Below, piece by piece: positions 33,496 through 41,504 of a stretch of DNA of 64,000 nucleotides. The stretch covers positions 186,001-250,000 of the forward strand of contig NZ_FMWU01000006.1 in NCBI RefSeq assembly GCF_900103195.1. The letters are read 5' to 3'. Each line of letters begins with the position of its first letter. The stretch's first letter is position 1. The DNA comes from Methylobacterium sp. UNC378MF. GTDB lineage: Bacteria > Pseudomonadota > Alphaproteobacteria > Rhizobiales > Beijerinckiaceae. The notes under the pieces are model-generated. The model made no database searches. It was not told the origin of the DNA and worked only from the letters and a program-made list of their open reading frames with translations. Both the position numbers and the translations under genes were made by a program.

Positions 33496-36303
33496 TCACG
33501 CCTCGCGCGGCGGCGGCGCCGCCACCAGCGCCTCCAGACCCTCGGCCTTGAGCGTGGCGACGTCGTGCGCGAACACATCCATCACGGTGCTGCGGATCGC
33601 GGCCTGCCGGTCGGGCTGCGTCACCCGCGTGCCGGTGAGGTCGGTCACGTAGAAGACGTCCACGGCCCGTTCGCCGAAGGTCGCCACATGCGCCGACGTG
33701 ATGTTGAGCGACAGCCGGCTGAAGGCGGTGGTCAATTCGTAGAGCAGGCCCGGCCGGTCGAGACCGGTGATCTCCACCACGGTCTCGCGGCTCGACAGAG
33801 CGTTGTCGATGATGACGTCCGGCGGCACCGGGAAGGTCTTGGCGCGGGTGCTCGTCGGCGGGTGCTTGTCGGCGACGAGGTCGGCGATGCGGATCTCGCC
33901 TTTCAGCGCCCGCTCGATCGCCGCGGTGATGCGCTTGGTCCGGCGCAGCTCGTCCTCGTCCCGCTCGAAGGCGCGGGAGATGAAGATGGTGTCGAGGGCG
34001 AACCCGTCGGTCGTGGTGAAGATCTGCGCGTCGACGATGTTGCTGCCGGCCGCCGCGCAGGCGCCGGTGACGATGGCGAGCAGGCGGGGATGGTCGGGCG
34101 AGTAGACAGTGATTTCGGTCACGCCGCGGACGGGGTCGAGCGCCACGTCGGTGGCGCTGGTCCGCCCGTCGCGCACGACGTCGCGCAGGAAGATCGCGTT
34201 CTTGAGCTGGCGCGTGCCGTCGACCTTGAGCCAGTAGGCCTGGCTGTGCCGGGCCGCGTAGGCGTCGAACTCCTCTGCGCCCCAGCCGGGCAGCTGCTCC
34301 CGCAGGCCCATCTGCACGAGGCGCACCCGGTCGGTCCGGGCGATCTCGGAATGGCCGCCCGACAGGTAGACCTCGGTCTCGTCGTACAGGGTCCGGACCA
34401 GCGTACCCTTCCAGGCGGTCCAGACCCCGGGGCCGACGGCGGTGATGTCGGCCACCGTCAGGATGGTCAGGAGCTTCAGCCGCTCCAGGCTCTGCACGCT
34501 CGCGGCGAAACGCTCGATCGTCTTGCCATCCGAGAGGTCGCGGCTCTGCGCGGTCATCGACATCAGCAGGTGGTGTTCCACGAGCCAGCGGACGGTCTCG
34601 GTCTCGGCCTGGTTCAGGCCGAAGCGCGGGCAGAGCTTCTCGGCGATGGCGGCGCCGGCGATCGAGTGATCCTCCGGCCGACCCTTGGCGATGTCGTGCA
34701 GCAGGATCGCCACGTAGAGCGCCGTGCGGTTGTGGATCGTGTGCACGAGCCGCGAGACCAGCGGGTAGGTCTCCTGCGCCCGGCCGGATTCGATATCGGC
34801 CAGCACGCCGACCGTGCGCAGCAGGTGCTCGTCCACCGTGAAGTGGTGGTACATGTTGAACTGCATCATCGCGACGATGCGGCCGAAATCCGGGATGAAC
34901 CGGCCGAGCACGCCGGCCTCGTTCATCTCGCGCAGCGCCTCCTCCGGCGCGTTGCGCGAGGTGAGGATCTCGAGGAACAGGCGATTCGCCTCCGGATCCA
35001 CGCGCAGCGTCGGGTTGACGAGGCGCAGGGACCGGCTGGCCAGCCGCTTGGCGTCCGGATGGATCGCGAGGTTGTGCCGGTCGGCGAGCCAGAACAGCCG
35101 GATCAGGTTGACCGGGTCGCGCTCGAACGCGTCCTCGGCGCGCAGGTTCACCCGGCCGTGGTCGATCCAGAAATCCTCCGCCTCCATGGCGGTCGCCCGG
35201 AACCGGTCGCGGAACCGGCCGATCCAGCGGTCGAGCACCGGGGTGCGCTTGGCGTGCCGCGCCTCCAGCTCCGCGCAGACGATGGCGGTGAGGTCGCCGA
35301 CATCCTTGGCGAACCGGAAATAGGCCTTCATGAAGCGCTCGACGCCGGAGAGGCCGCCGCGGGCCTCGTAGCCGAAGCGCTCGGCGATCCGCGGCTGCAG
35401 GCCGAAGGAGAGGCGCTCCTCCGCCCGCTTCGTCACGAAGTGCATGTGGCAGCGCACCCGCCACAGGAACTCCTCGCAGCGCTCGAACAGCGCGTACTCC
35501 TCCGGGGTGAACAGGCCGGCGCTGACGAGTTCGGCCTGATCACGCACCCGGTAGGTATATTTGGCGATCCAGAACAGCGTGTTCAGGTCGCGCAGGCCGC
35601 CCTTGCCGTCCTTGACGTTCGGCTCGACGAGGTAGCGCGAGGACCCGGCCTTCGAGACGCGCAGGTCGCGCTCGCGCAGCTTCGCCTCCACGAACTCGGC
35701 GGCGGAGCCGACCACCAGCTCGGCATCGAAGCGCGTCACCAGCTCCTCGTAGAGGATGCGGGTGCCGAACAGGTAGCGCGCCTCCAGCAGGGCCGTGCGG
35801 ATCGTCATGTCGGCCCGCGCCTCGCGCAGGCATTCCTCGACCGAGCGCGTGGCGTGGCCGACCTTCAGCTTCAGGTCCCACAGGACGTAGAGCATCCCCT
35901 CGACGACGCTCTCCGACCACGCGGTCTGCTTGTAGGGGAGCAGGAACAGCAGATCGATGTCCGAGCCCGGCGCCATCGTGCCCCGGCCGTAGCCGCCGGT
36001 GGCGACCACCGCGAGCTGCTCGCCGGTCGACGGGTTGTCATTGGGATAGAGCCGCCAGACCACGGCATCGTGGATCGCCCGGACCACCGCGTCGGTGAGG
36101 TTCGACAGGGTCTGTGCGCAGCGCAGCCCGTTGCGGTCTTCGAGGAGCTGCGCCTCCGCGGCGCGATGGCCTTCCTCGATCACCCGGCGCAGCTGCGGCA
36201 CCAGTGCGGCCCGGAGCTTGGTAGGCTCGCGAGCTTCGCGGTCGAGATTCTCCAGGACCGTATCGAGGGCGGCGACGGGATCGAACATGGCTCCCGTTAG
36301 CAT
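33496..36303 (-). CDS. glnD: Protein-PII uridylyltransferase/uridylyl-removing enzyme
   Basis: Nitrogen-status sensor of about 935 residues that modifies PII proteins with UMP and removes it when glutamine is high. Nucleotidyltransferase motif GYGRGTMAPGSDIDLLFL lies in the first quarter; the HD hydrolase domain has ILLHDIAKGRPEDHS in the middle; two ACT domains close the protein (YSPDHPRLLAIVTGACAAAGSNI and ITGLDRPGLLYELTTAFSRL). Length is normal. ATG giving MLTGAMFDP is used because AGGGA lies 4-5 bases upstream; a further ATG six codons in is the alternative, and a longer form starts MPHGWRR. Confidence 0.96.
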   Translation of the reverse strand: MLTGAMFDPVAALDTVLENLDREAREPTKLRAALVPQLRRVIEEGHRAAEAQLLEDRNGLRCAQTLSNLTDAVVRAIHDAVVWRLYPNDNPSTGEQLAVVATGGYGRGTMAPGSDIDLLFLLPYKQTAWSESVVEGMLYVLWDLKLKVGHATRSVEECLREARADMTIRTALLEARYLFGTRILYEELVTRFDAELVVGSAAEFVEAKLRERDLRVSKAGSSRYLVEPNVKDGKGGLRDLNTLFWIAKYTYRVRDQAELVSAGLFTPEEYALFERCEEFLWRVRCHMHFVTKRAEERLSFGLQPRIAERFGYEARGGLSGVERFMKAYFRFAKDVGDLTAIVCAELEARHAKRTPVLDRWIGRFRDRFRATAMEAEDFWIDHGRVNLRAEDAFERDPVNLIRLFWLADRHNLAIHPDAKRLASRSLRLVNPTLRVDPEANRLFLEILTSRNAPEEALREMNEAGVLGRFIPDFGRIVAMMQFNMYHHFTVDEHLLRTVGVLADIESGRAQETYPLVSRLVHTIHNRTALYVAILLHDIAKGRPEDHSIAGAAIAEKLCPRFGLNQAETETVRWLVEHHLLMSMTAQSRDLSDGKTIERFAASVQSLERLKLLTILTVADITAVGPGVWTAWKGTLVRTLYDETEVYLSGGHSEIARTDRVRLVQMGLREQLPGWGAEEFDAYAARHSQAYWLKVDGTRQLKNAIFLRDVVRDGRTSATDVALDPVRGVTEITVYSPDHPRLLAIVTGACAAAGSNIVDAQIFTTTDGFALDTIFISRAFERDEDELRRTKRITAAIERALKGEIRIADLVADKHPPTSTRAKTFPVPPDVIIDNALSSRETVVEITGLDRPGLLYELTTAFSRLSLNITSAHVATFGERAVDVFYVTDLTGTRVTQPDRQAAIRSTVMDVFAHDVATLKAEGLEALVAAPPPREA

Positions 36304-36339
36304 GATATCCCTACGCCGCCAGCCATGCGGCACCCGTCG

Positions 36340-37758
36340 CTATTCCGCGGCCGGCAGGTCGAGCGCCAGGAGCCGCGCCGTGCGGTTGCGGGTCGCCGTG
36401 CGGGGTTCGACGTCGTTCGCCTGCCGCCTGGCATCCGCGATGGCCGCGTGGACGCCGTCCACCGCCAGAATCAGCGCGCTGACCGTGCGGGCATCGATGC
36501 TGCGCTCGCGGGCATAGCAGACCACGTCGGCCACGAGGCCGTCGGTCTCGATCGCGATCGCGTCCAGTTCGGTCGTGCTGGTCGCCGCGCGCACCTCGCG
36601 CATGATGTCGAGCAGCCGGTCGAGGACGAAGTCGACGCGCTCCCGGCGCTTGCGGGCAAGGCGCTGGCCCAGCCAGGCCAAGCCGGAGCCGATCGTGCCG
36701 CCGAAGAAGGCGAACAGGTAGATGTAATCCTCGTAGCGATCGAGGAAGGTCTGCTGCTCGCGCTCGAAATAATCGACTGCGCCGGGATGGTTCGGCAGGC
36801 GCGCCGAGGTCGCCGCCACCGTCGTGTCGAAGTCCGGCGCCTTCATCAGCTTGGCCACCGGCGCCGCCGAGGCGAGCCGCGAGCGCCACTCGAACAGGTG
36901 CTGCGTCGCCGAGGCGACCGCGACGCGGCTGACCGTGCCCCGCGCCATCAGGCGGTACGAGGCGCCGACAGTCTTGACCTCCTCGTCGGGGCGCTTCGGG
37001 CGACCGCCGAAGGTGCCGGCCGGAATGGTCACCGATTGCAGTTCGGGAAAGCGCTGCAGGATCGCGTCGCCGTCCGGGATCGAGACGAAGCCGATCTTGC
37101 GCTCCGGCGAGCCCAGCTCGACGGCGCGGACCACCGCGGCCGCGGATTTGGAGGCGGGACTGGCGATCACCGCGACCGCGTCGACCCGCTTCTCGGTGAG
37201 CGCGGCCGTGACATCGCCGACCTTCAGCGGCACCACCACGACATGGCCCGGCTCCGCCTCGGCGGCCCGGTCGGCCTCCGGCGCATCCTCGCCGGCGCTA
37301 TCCGGCACAAGGTCGTAGAAGGAGAGCAGGTTCGTGAGGAACGGCAGGTCGGCGCTGTGCCGGACGACGATGCCGAGCCGCTTGCGTGCCAGGGCGGGGA
37401 CGTCGTCGATATCGGCCGCCTCGGGCGCCGCGATGACCAGCGCCTCGTCGTGCAGGATCGCCAGGGTCAGACCGTTCTCGGGCAGGAACACGTCCGGTCG
37501 CACGACGGCGAGGTCGGCCTTGTTCCGCTGGAGCGCCAGGGCGCTGTCGCGGACGTCGCCGTAGCGCACGACCTTGAGGCGAACATCCTCGCGCGCCCGG
37601 TCGAGGGCGCTGGCATAGGCTTCGATCAGCGCGGCCTCGGGCCCGTCCTGCGGGCCGACTGCCACCGTCAGGGTGTTCGGGCGTGAGAGGTAGACGATCG
37701 CGGCCGCGACCGCGGCCAGCCCCAGGGCCACGAGGACCAGGAGCCATTCGCGGCGCAT
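36340..37758 (-). CDS. TAXI-type solute-binding protein with two membrane segments and cytosolic tail
   Basis: Protein of 472 residues. An N-terminal membrane segment (WLLVLVALGLAAVAAAIVYL) anchors a periplasmic domain of the TRAP-TAXI binding family: TLTVAVGPQDGPEAALIEAYA, NKADLAVVRPDV, and a long second lobe. A second hydrophobic span lies near residue 370 (YIYLFAFFGGTIGSGLAWLG), followed by a helical cytoplasmic tail of about 110 residues (RVDFVLDRLLDIMREVRAATS). TRAP permease genes are absent nearby. Two-span topology with a tail suggests a receptor or a membrane-tethered binding protein rather than a free periplasmic one. The start is the ATG before the first span; longer frames add a charged lead. 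It lies 36 bases upstream of glnD. Confidence 0.78.
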   Translation of the reverse strand: MRREWLLVLVALGLAAVAAAIVYLSRPNTLTVAVGPQDGPEAALIEAYASALDRAREDVRLKVVRYGDVRDSALALQRNKADLAVVRPDVFLPENGLTLAILHDEALVIAAPEAADIDDVPALARKRLGIVVRHSADLPFLTNLLSFYDLVPDSAGEDAPEADRAAEAEPGHVVVVPLKVGDVTAALTEKRVDAVAVIASPASKSAAAVVRAVELGSPERKIGFVSIPDGDAILQRFPELQSVTIPAGTFGGRPKRPDEEVKTVGASYRLMARGTVSRVAVASATQHLFEWRSRLASAAPVAKLMKAPDFDTTVAATSARLPNHPGAVDYFEREQQTFLDRYEDYIYLFAFFGGTIGSGLAWLGQRLARKRRERVDFVLDRLLDIMREVRAATSTTELDAIAIETDGLVADVVCYARERSIDARTVSALILAVDGVHAAIADARRQANDVEPRTATRNRTARLLALDLPAAE

Positions 37759-37913
37759 CAGGACAGCCGCCGCGACATGCAGCCTCCGCCGGCTTCGAGC
37801 CTGCGGATTGCCGGACGGAGAACGGTGGTTCGGGCCATGGCCGAGCCTGTCGCGTTGCGCACGTTCCATCGCCGAGTCATGGAACGCAAACCTGTCGAGA
37901 TCGTGAAGAACCG

Positions 37914-38522
37914 GTGAAACCTCCAATCGTTGCAGGATCCGCGCCAGAACGTCGCGACCGGGCGATCAAGCCGCCCGGGCCGGTGAGCCCGGCCTGGCTC
38001 GAGCGCGCCGCGCTTCATTATCTGGAACGCTACAGCGCCTCGACCGAGATGCTGCGCCGGACCCTGGCGCGCCGCGTCCAGAAGCGGGCCCGCGCTCGGG
38101 GCGAGGATCCGGATCGTTTCACGGATCTCGTCACCGCGACGGTGGCGCGGGCGGTGTCGGCCGGCCTCGTGGACGATGCGCGCTTCGCCGATACCCGGCT
38201 CGCCACCCTGCGCCGCCGCGGCACGTCGAGCCGCGGCGTCTCGGCCAAACTCGCCGCCAAGGGCGTGCCGCGCGATGTGGTCGAAGCCGCGATGCTGGCC
38301 GAGCGCGAGGCCACGGCCGACGGGGAGGCGGAGGCGATCGAGGAGCAGGCCGCACAGGCCTATGCCAAGCGGCGGCGCCTCGGGCCGCATCGCCGGCCGG
38401 ACCAGCGGGACGCCTACCGCGAGCGCGACCTCGCGGCGCTGGCACGGGCGGGTTTCCCCTACGCCCTCGCGCGCCGCGTGGTCGACGTGGAGCCAGACGG
38501 GGAACCCGACCCGCCGGCATGA
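37914..38522 (+). CDS. recX: RecX family regulatory protein
   Basis: Protein of 202 residues built from helical repeats: WLERAALHYLERYSASTEML, RRTLARRVQKRAR, then DARFADTRLATLRRRGTSSRGVSAKLAAKGV, characteristic of RecX, which caps or disassembles RecA filaments. The family usually has 150-200 residues; this copy has a short Pro-rich N-terminal lead. GTG is used as start (VKPPIVAG); a longer frame runs back through an Arg/Pro-rich shadow of the divergent TAXI gene. recA is not in the window. It is followed by the radical SAM and UdgX genes on the same strand, so a DNA-repair grouping recX-rSAM-UdgX-polA can be read here. Confidence 0.8.
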   Translation: MKPPIVAGSAPERRDRAIKPPGPVSPAWLERAALHYLERYSASTEMLRRTLARRVQKRARARGEDPDRFTDLVTATVARAVSAGLVDDARFADTRLATLRRRGTSSRGVSAKLAAKGVPRDVVEAAMLAEREATADGEAEAIEEQAAQAYAKRRRLGPHRRPDQRDAYRERDLAALARAGFPYALARRVVDVEPDGEPDPPA

Positions 38523-38598
38523 CGGGTGCGGCATCGCGGCCCGGGGCGAAGGGCAGAGCGGCCTTGCACCTTCGACCGTGTTGTTCATTGTCTGTTCG

Positions 38599-39810
38599 AT
38601 GGACGAGACCCTCGCCAAGAAGCTGCGCATCCTGGCCGATGCCGCGAAGTACGATGCCTCCTGCGCCTCCTCGGCCGCGCCGAAGCGGGCGGCCGGAAAG
38701 GACGGTCTCGGCTCCACCACCGGTGCCGGGATCTGCCACGCCTACACGCCGGACGGGCGATGCGTCTCGCTGCTCAAGATCCTGCTGACCAACTGGTGCC
38801 TGTTCGACTGCGCCTACTGCGTGAACCGGCGCTCCTCGAACGTGCGGCGGGCGAAGTTTACCGTCGAGGAGGTCGTGAACCTCACTCTCAACTTCTACCG
38901 GCGGAACTACATCGAGGGCCTGTTCCTCTCCTCCGGCATCATCAAGTCGCCGGACCACACGATGGAGCTGCTGACCCGGGTGGCGAAGTCGCTGCGGCGC
39001 GACCACGGCTTCGCCGGCTACATTCACCTCAAGTCGATCCCGGAGGCGAGCCCCTGGCTGATCGAGGAGGCGGGCCTCTACGCCGACCGGCTCTCGATCA
39101 ATGTCGAGCTGCCCACCGAGGCGAGCCTGGAGCGGCTCGCGCCCGAGAAGGACGGTGCCGCGATCCAGGGGGCCATGGCGCAGATCGGCGAGCGCATCGT
39201 GCAGGCGAAGGCCGAGAAGCGCCGCTTCTCGCCGGCCGGCCACTCGACCCAGGTGATCGTCGGGGCGGATGCCACGACCGACGAGGCGCTGATTCGCAAG
39301 AGCGCGCTCCTCTACGGCAGCGTCGGCCTGAAGCGGGTCTACTACTCGGCCTTCAGCCCGATCCCGGACGGCTCGGCGATCCTGCCGCCCAAGCCGCCGC
39401 CGCTCCAGCGCGAGCACCGGCTGTACCAGGCCGACTGGCTGCTGCGGTACTATGAATTCACCCCCGACGAGGTCGCCGACGCCTCCGAGGGCGGGATGCT
39501 GGCCCTCGACATCGACCCGAAGCTCGCCTGGGCGCTGAAGCACCGGGACAAGTTCCCCGTGGACGTGAACAAGGCCGACCGGGAATGGCTGCTGCGGGTG
39601 CCGGGGCTCGGCGCGCGGGCGGTCGACAAGATCATCAAGGCGCGCCGCCACGCGACGCTGCGCCTCGACGACGTCGCCCGGCTGACCTCGGGCCTGAAGC
39701 GGGCGCGGCCGTTCCTCGTCGCGGCGGATCACCGGCCGGTGGGGCTGACGGATCGGCTCGATCTGCGCACGCGGCTCGTGGAGCCGGCGCAGCAATTGAG
39801 CCTGTTCTGA
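38599..39810 (+). CDS. Putative DNA modification/repair radical SAM protein
   Basis: Radical SAM enzyme of 403 residues. The 4Fe-4S motif is CLFDCAYC with cysteines 67, 71 and 74 (CX3CX2C). The barrel core continues with SSGIIKSPDHTMELL and ADRLSINVELPTEASL, and a helix-hairpin-helix DNA-binding segment is near the C terminus (REWLLRVPGLGARAVDKII). This family is known by annotation as the radical SAM protein genetically linked to a UDG-family protein, and that linkage is seen here: its stop overlaps the start of the DUF4130-UdgX gene as TGATG. The reaction is not established; spore photoproduct lyase is a distant relative, so lesion reversal or base modification is a reasonable guess. Confidence 0.9.
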   Translation: MDETLAKKLRILADAAKYDASCASSAAPKRAAGKDGLGSTTGAGICHAYTPDGRCVSLLKILLTNWCLFDCAYCVNRRSSNVRRAKFTVEEVVNLTLNFYRRNYIEGLFLSSGIIKSPDHTMELLTRVAKSLRRDHGFAGYIHLKSIPEASPWLIEEAGLYADRLSINVELPTEASLERLAPEKDGAAIQGAMAQIGERIVQAKAEKRRFSPAGHSTQVIVGADATTDEALIRKSALLYGSVGLKRVYYSAFSPIPDGSAILPPKPPPLQREHRLYQADWLLRYYEFTPDEVADASEGGMLALDIDPKLAWALKHRDKFPVDVNKADREWLLRVPGLGARAVDKIIKARRHATLRLDDVARLTSGLKRARPFLVAADHRPVGLTDRLDLRTRLVEPAQQLSLF

Positions 39811-41291
39811 TGCGGACCGGAAGCGCGCCCCGCACTCTCCCCTCGGAGGGGGGAGGGGATCCGCGTGGGCCGCGTGCCGTTCTCCTGCGTCCGGGCGCTG
39901 ATCTCGCCGGCTTTCGCGCCGCCGTCCGAAGCCTCGTTGCGCAAAACGTCTCGCCTGAAGCGGTGACGTGGTCGGTGACGGACTCGCCCGGCCTGTTCGG
40001 AACGGGCGCGGAGCACCCCCCCGCCGCACCGCTCGCCTTACCCAAGCCCGTCGCCGCGCTGATCCCGCAGGTGATCCCCCACCGCGATCCGGAGCGCTAC
40101 GGCCTGCTCTACGCCCTGGTCTGGCGGGTCTGCCACGGCGAGCGGCACCTGATGGAGGTCGGGAGCGACCCCCTGGTTCACCGCCTCCACCGGATGGCGA
40201 AGGCGATCGGGCGCGACCTGCACAAGATGCACGCCTTCCTGCGCTTCCGCCGGGCCGAGGATAGCGGCGGCGAGCATTACGTCGCGTGGTTCGAGCCGGA
40301 TCACCACATCCTGGAGGCGGCCGCCCCCTTCTTCGTCAACCGCTTCCGCGGGATGCGCTGGTCGATCCTGACGCCGGACGGCTCGGCCCATTGGGACACC
40401 GAGGCCCTGACCTTCGGCCCCCCCGGCGATCGCGCGCAACTCCCCGAGGGCGACGGGTTCGAGGCCGGCTGGCAGACCTATTACGAGAGCACCTTCAACC
40501 CGGCCCGGACCAACCTCAAGGCCATGCGGGCGGAGATGCCCAAGAAGTACTGGCGCAACATGCCGGAGACCGCCGCGATTCCCGCCCTGGTCCGGGCCGC
40601 GGCGGGCCGCACGGAAGCGATGATCGAGAGGGAGCCGACCATGCCCACACGCCGCGACCCCGCCCGCGCCGTCGCCGCCATGGCCGACCAGGATCCCAAG
40701 ACCCTGGACGAACTGAACGCCATCATCCGCCGGACCGAGCCGCTGGTGCCGGGCGCCACGCAGGCTGTCCTCGGTGAGGGGCCGGTCGGCGCCACAATCG
40801 CCTTCGTGGGCGAGCAGCCCGGCGACCAGGAGGACCGGCAGGGCCGGCCCTTCGTCGGGCCCGCCGGACAGCTCCTCTCCCGCGCCATGGCGGAGGCCGG
40901 GATCGACCGGGGTGCGAGCTACCTCACGAACGCGGTCAAGCATTTCAAGTTCGAGGAGCGCGGCAAGCGGCGCATCCACCAGAAGCCGACGGCCGGCGAG
41001 GTCAGCCATTACCGCTGGTGGCTTGATCGGGAACTGGAGTTCGTAGCCCCCAAGCTCGTGGTTGCACTCGGCGCGACCGCCGTGCTGGCGCTGACCGGCA
41101 AGGCAATCCCGATCACCCGCGCGCGGGGTCCGTTCCGCTTCGATCAGCACGACAACCGCTTTCAGGGCTTCATCACGGTCCACCCGTCCTATCTGCTGCG
41201 CCTGCCCGACGAGGCGAAGGAGGAGGCCTACGCGGCCTTCGTCGACGACCTGCGCCGGGTGGAGGCGCTGGGGCGCGAGCTTGCGGCGTGA
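39810..41291 (+). CDS. udgX: DUF4130-UdgX fusion: covalent-linking uracil-DNA glycosylase family protein
   Basis: Two-part protein of 493 residues. The first 250 residues are the DUF4130 'probable DNA metabolism' domain (YGLLYALVWRVCHGERHLMEV, HKMHAFLRFRR, HILEAAAPFFVNRFRGMRWSILTP). From about residue 285 follows a family-4-like uracil-DNA glycosylase: motif A VGEQPGDQEDRQGRPFVGPAG, the UdgX-specific loop KRRIHQKP (Lys386 to His390), and motif B VHPSYLLR. In characterised UdgX the histidine of KRRIH attacks the abasic sugar and leaves the protein covalently bound to uracil-containing DNA. Both active motifs are intact. It is coupled to the radical SAM gene by a TGATG overlap, so both act together. 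Confidence 0.92.
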   Translation: MRTGSAPRTLPSEGGGDPRGPRAVLLRPGADLAGFRAAVRSLVAQNVSPEAVTWSVTDSPGLFGTGAEHPPAAPLALPKPVAALIPQVIPHRDPERYGLLYALVWRVCHGERHLMEVGSDPLVHRLHRMAKAIGRDLHKMHAFLRFRRAEDSGGEHYVAWFEPDHHILEAAAPFFVNRFRGMRWSILTPDGSAHWDTEALTFGPPGDRAQLPEGDGFEAGWQTYYESTFNPARTNLKAMRAEMPKKYWRNMPETAAIPALVRAAAGRTEAMIEREPTMPTRRDPARAVAAMADQDPKTLDELNAIIRRTEPLVPGATQAVLGEGPVGATIAFVGEQPGDQEDRQGRPFVGPAGQLLSRAMAEAGIDRGASYLTNAVKHFKFEERGKRRIHQKPTAGEVSHYRWWLDRELEFVAPKLVVALGATAVLALTGKAIPITRARGPFRFDQHDNRFQGFITVHPSYLLRLPDEAKEEAYAAFVDDLRRVEALGRELAA

Positions 41292-41504
41292 GCTTGAGCC
41301 GGCCGCTTGTTCGGCGGTGCTGATACGATGCGGACGCGGCCGCTCTCTATGCGGTGTCGATCGGCTGCCGGCACGACACGGGACGGGTGAGGCTGGACAT
41401 CGTCTGGCTCACCGTCCACCACGAGCCGCCCGTCCTCGTCGCGGCTTGCCGCGCCGAGCTGGACCGCGCGCCCGACCCCTGATCGCCCCGAGCCGCCAGA
41501 GCCC

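Noticed and set aside
33565..36300. 911-codon plus-strand frame opposite glnD
   Set aside because: Composition is Asp/Arg/Gln/Gly-rich without motifs, and it covers a complete, well-conserved glnD gene in antisense.
41292..41504. Possible small gene between UdgX and polA
   Set aside because: One frame reads DIVWLTVHHEPPVLVAACRAEL with decent character but has no start codon after the preceding stop; left as intergenic or a decayed fragment.
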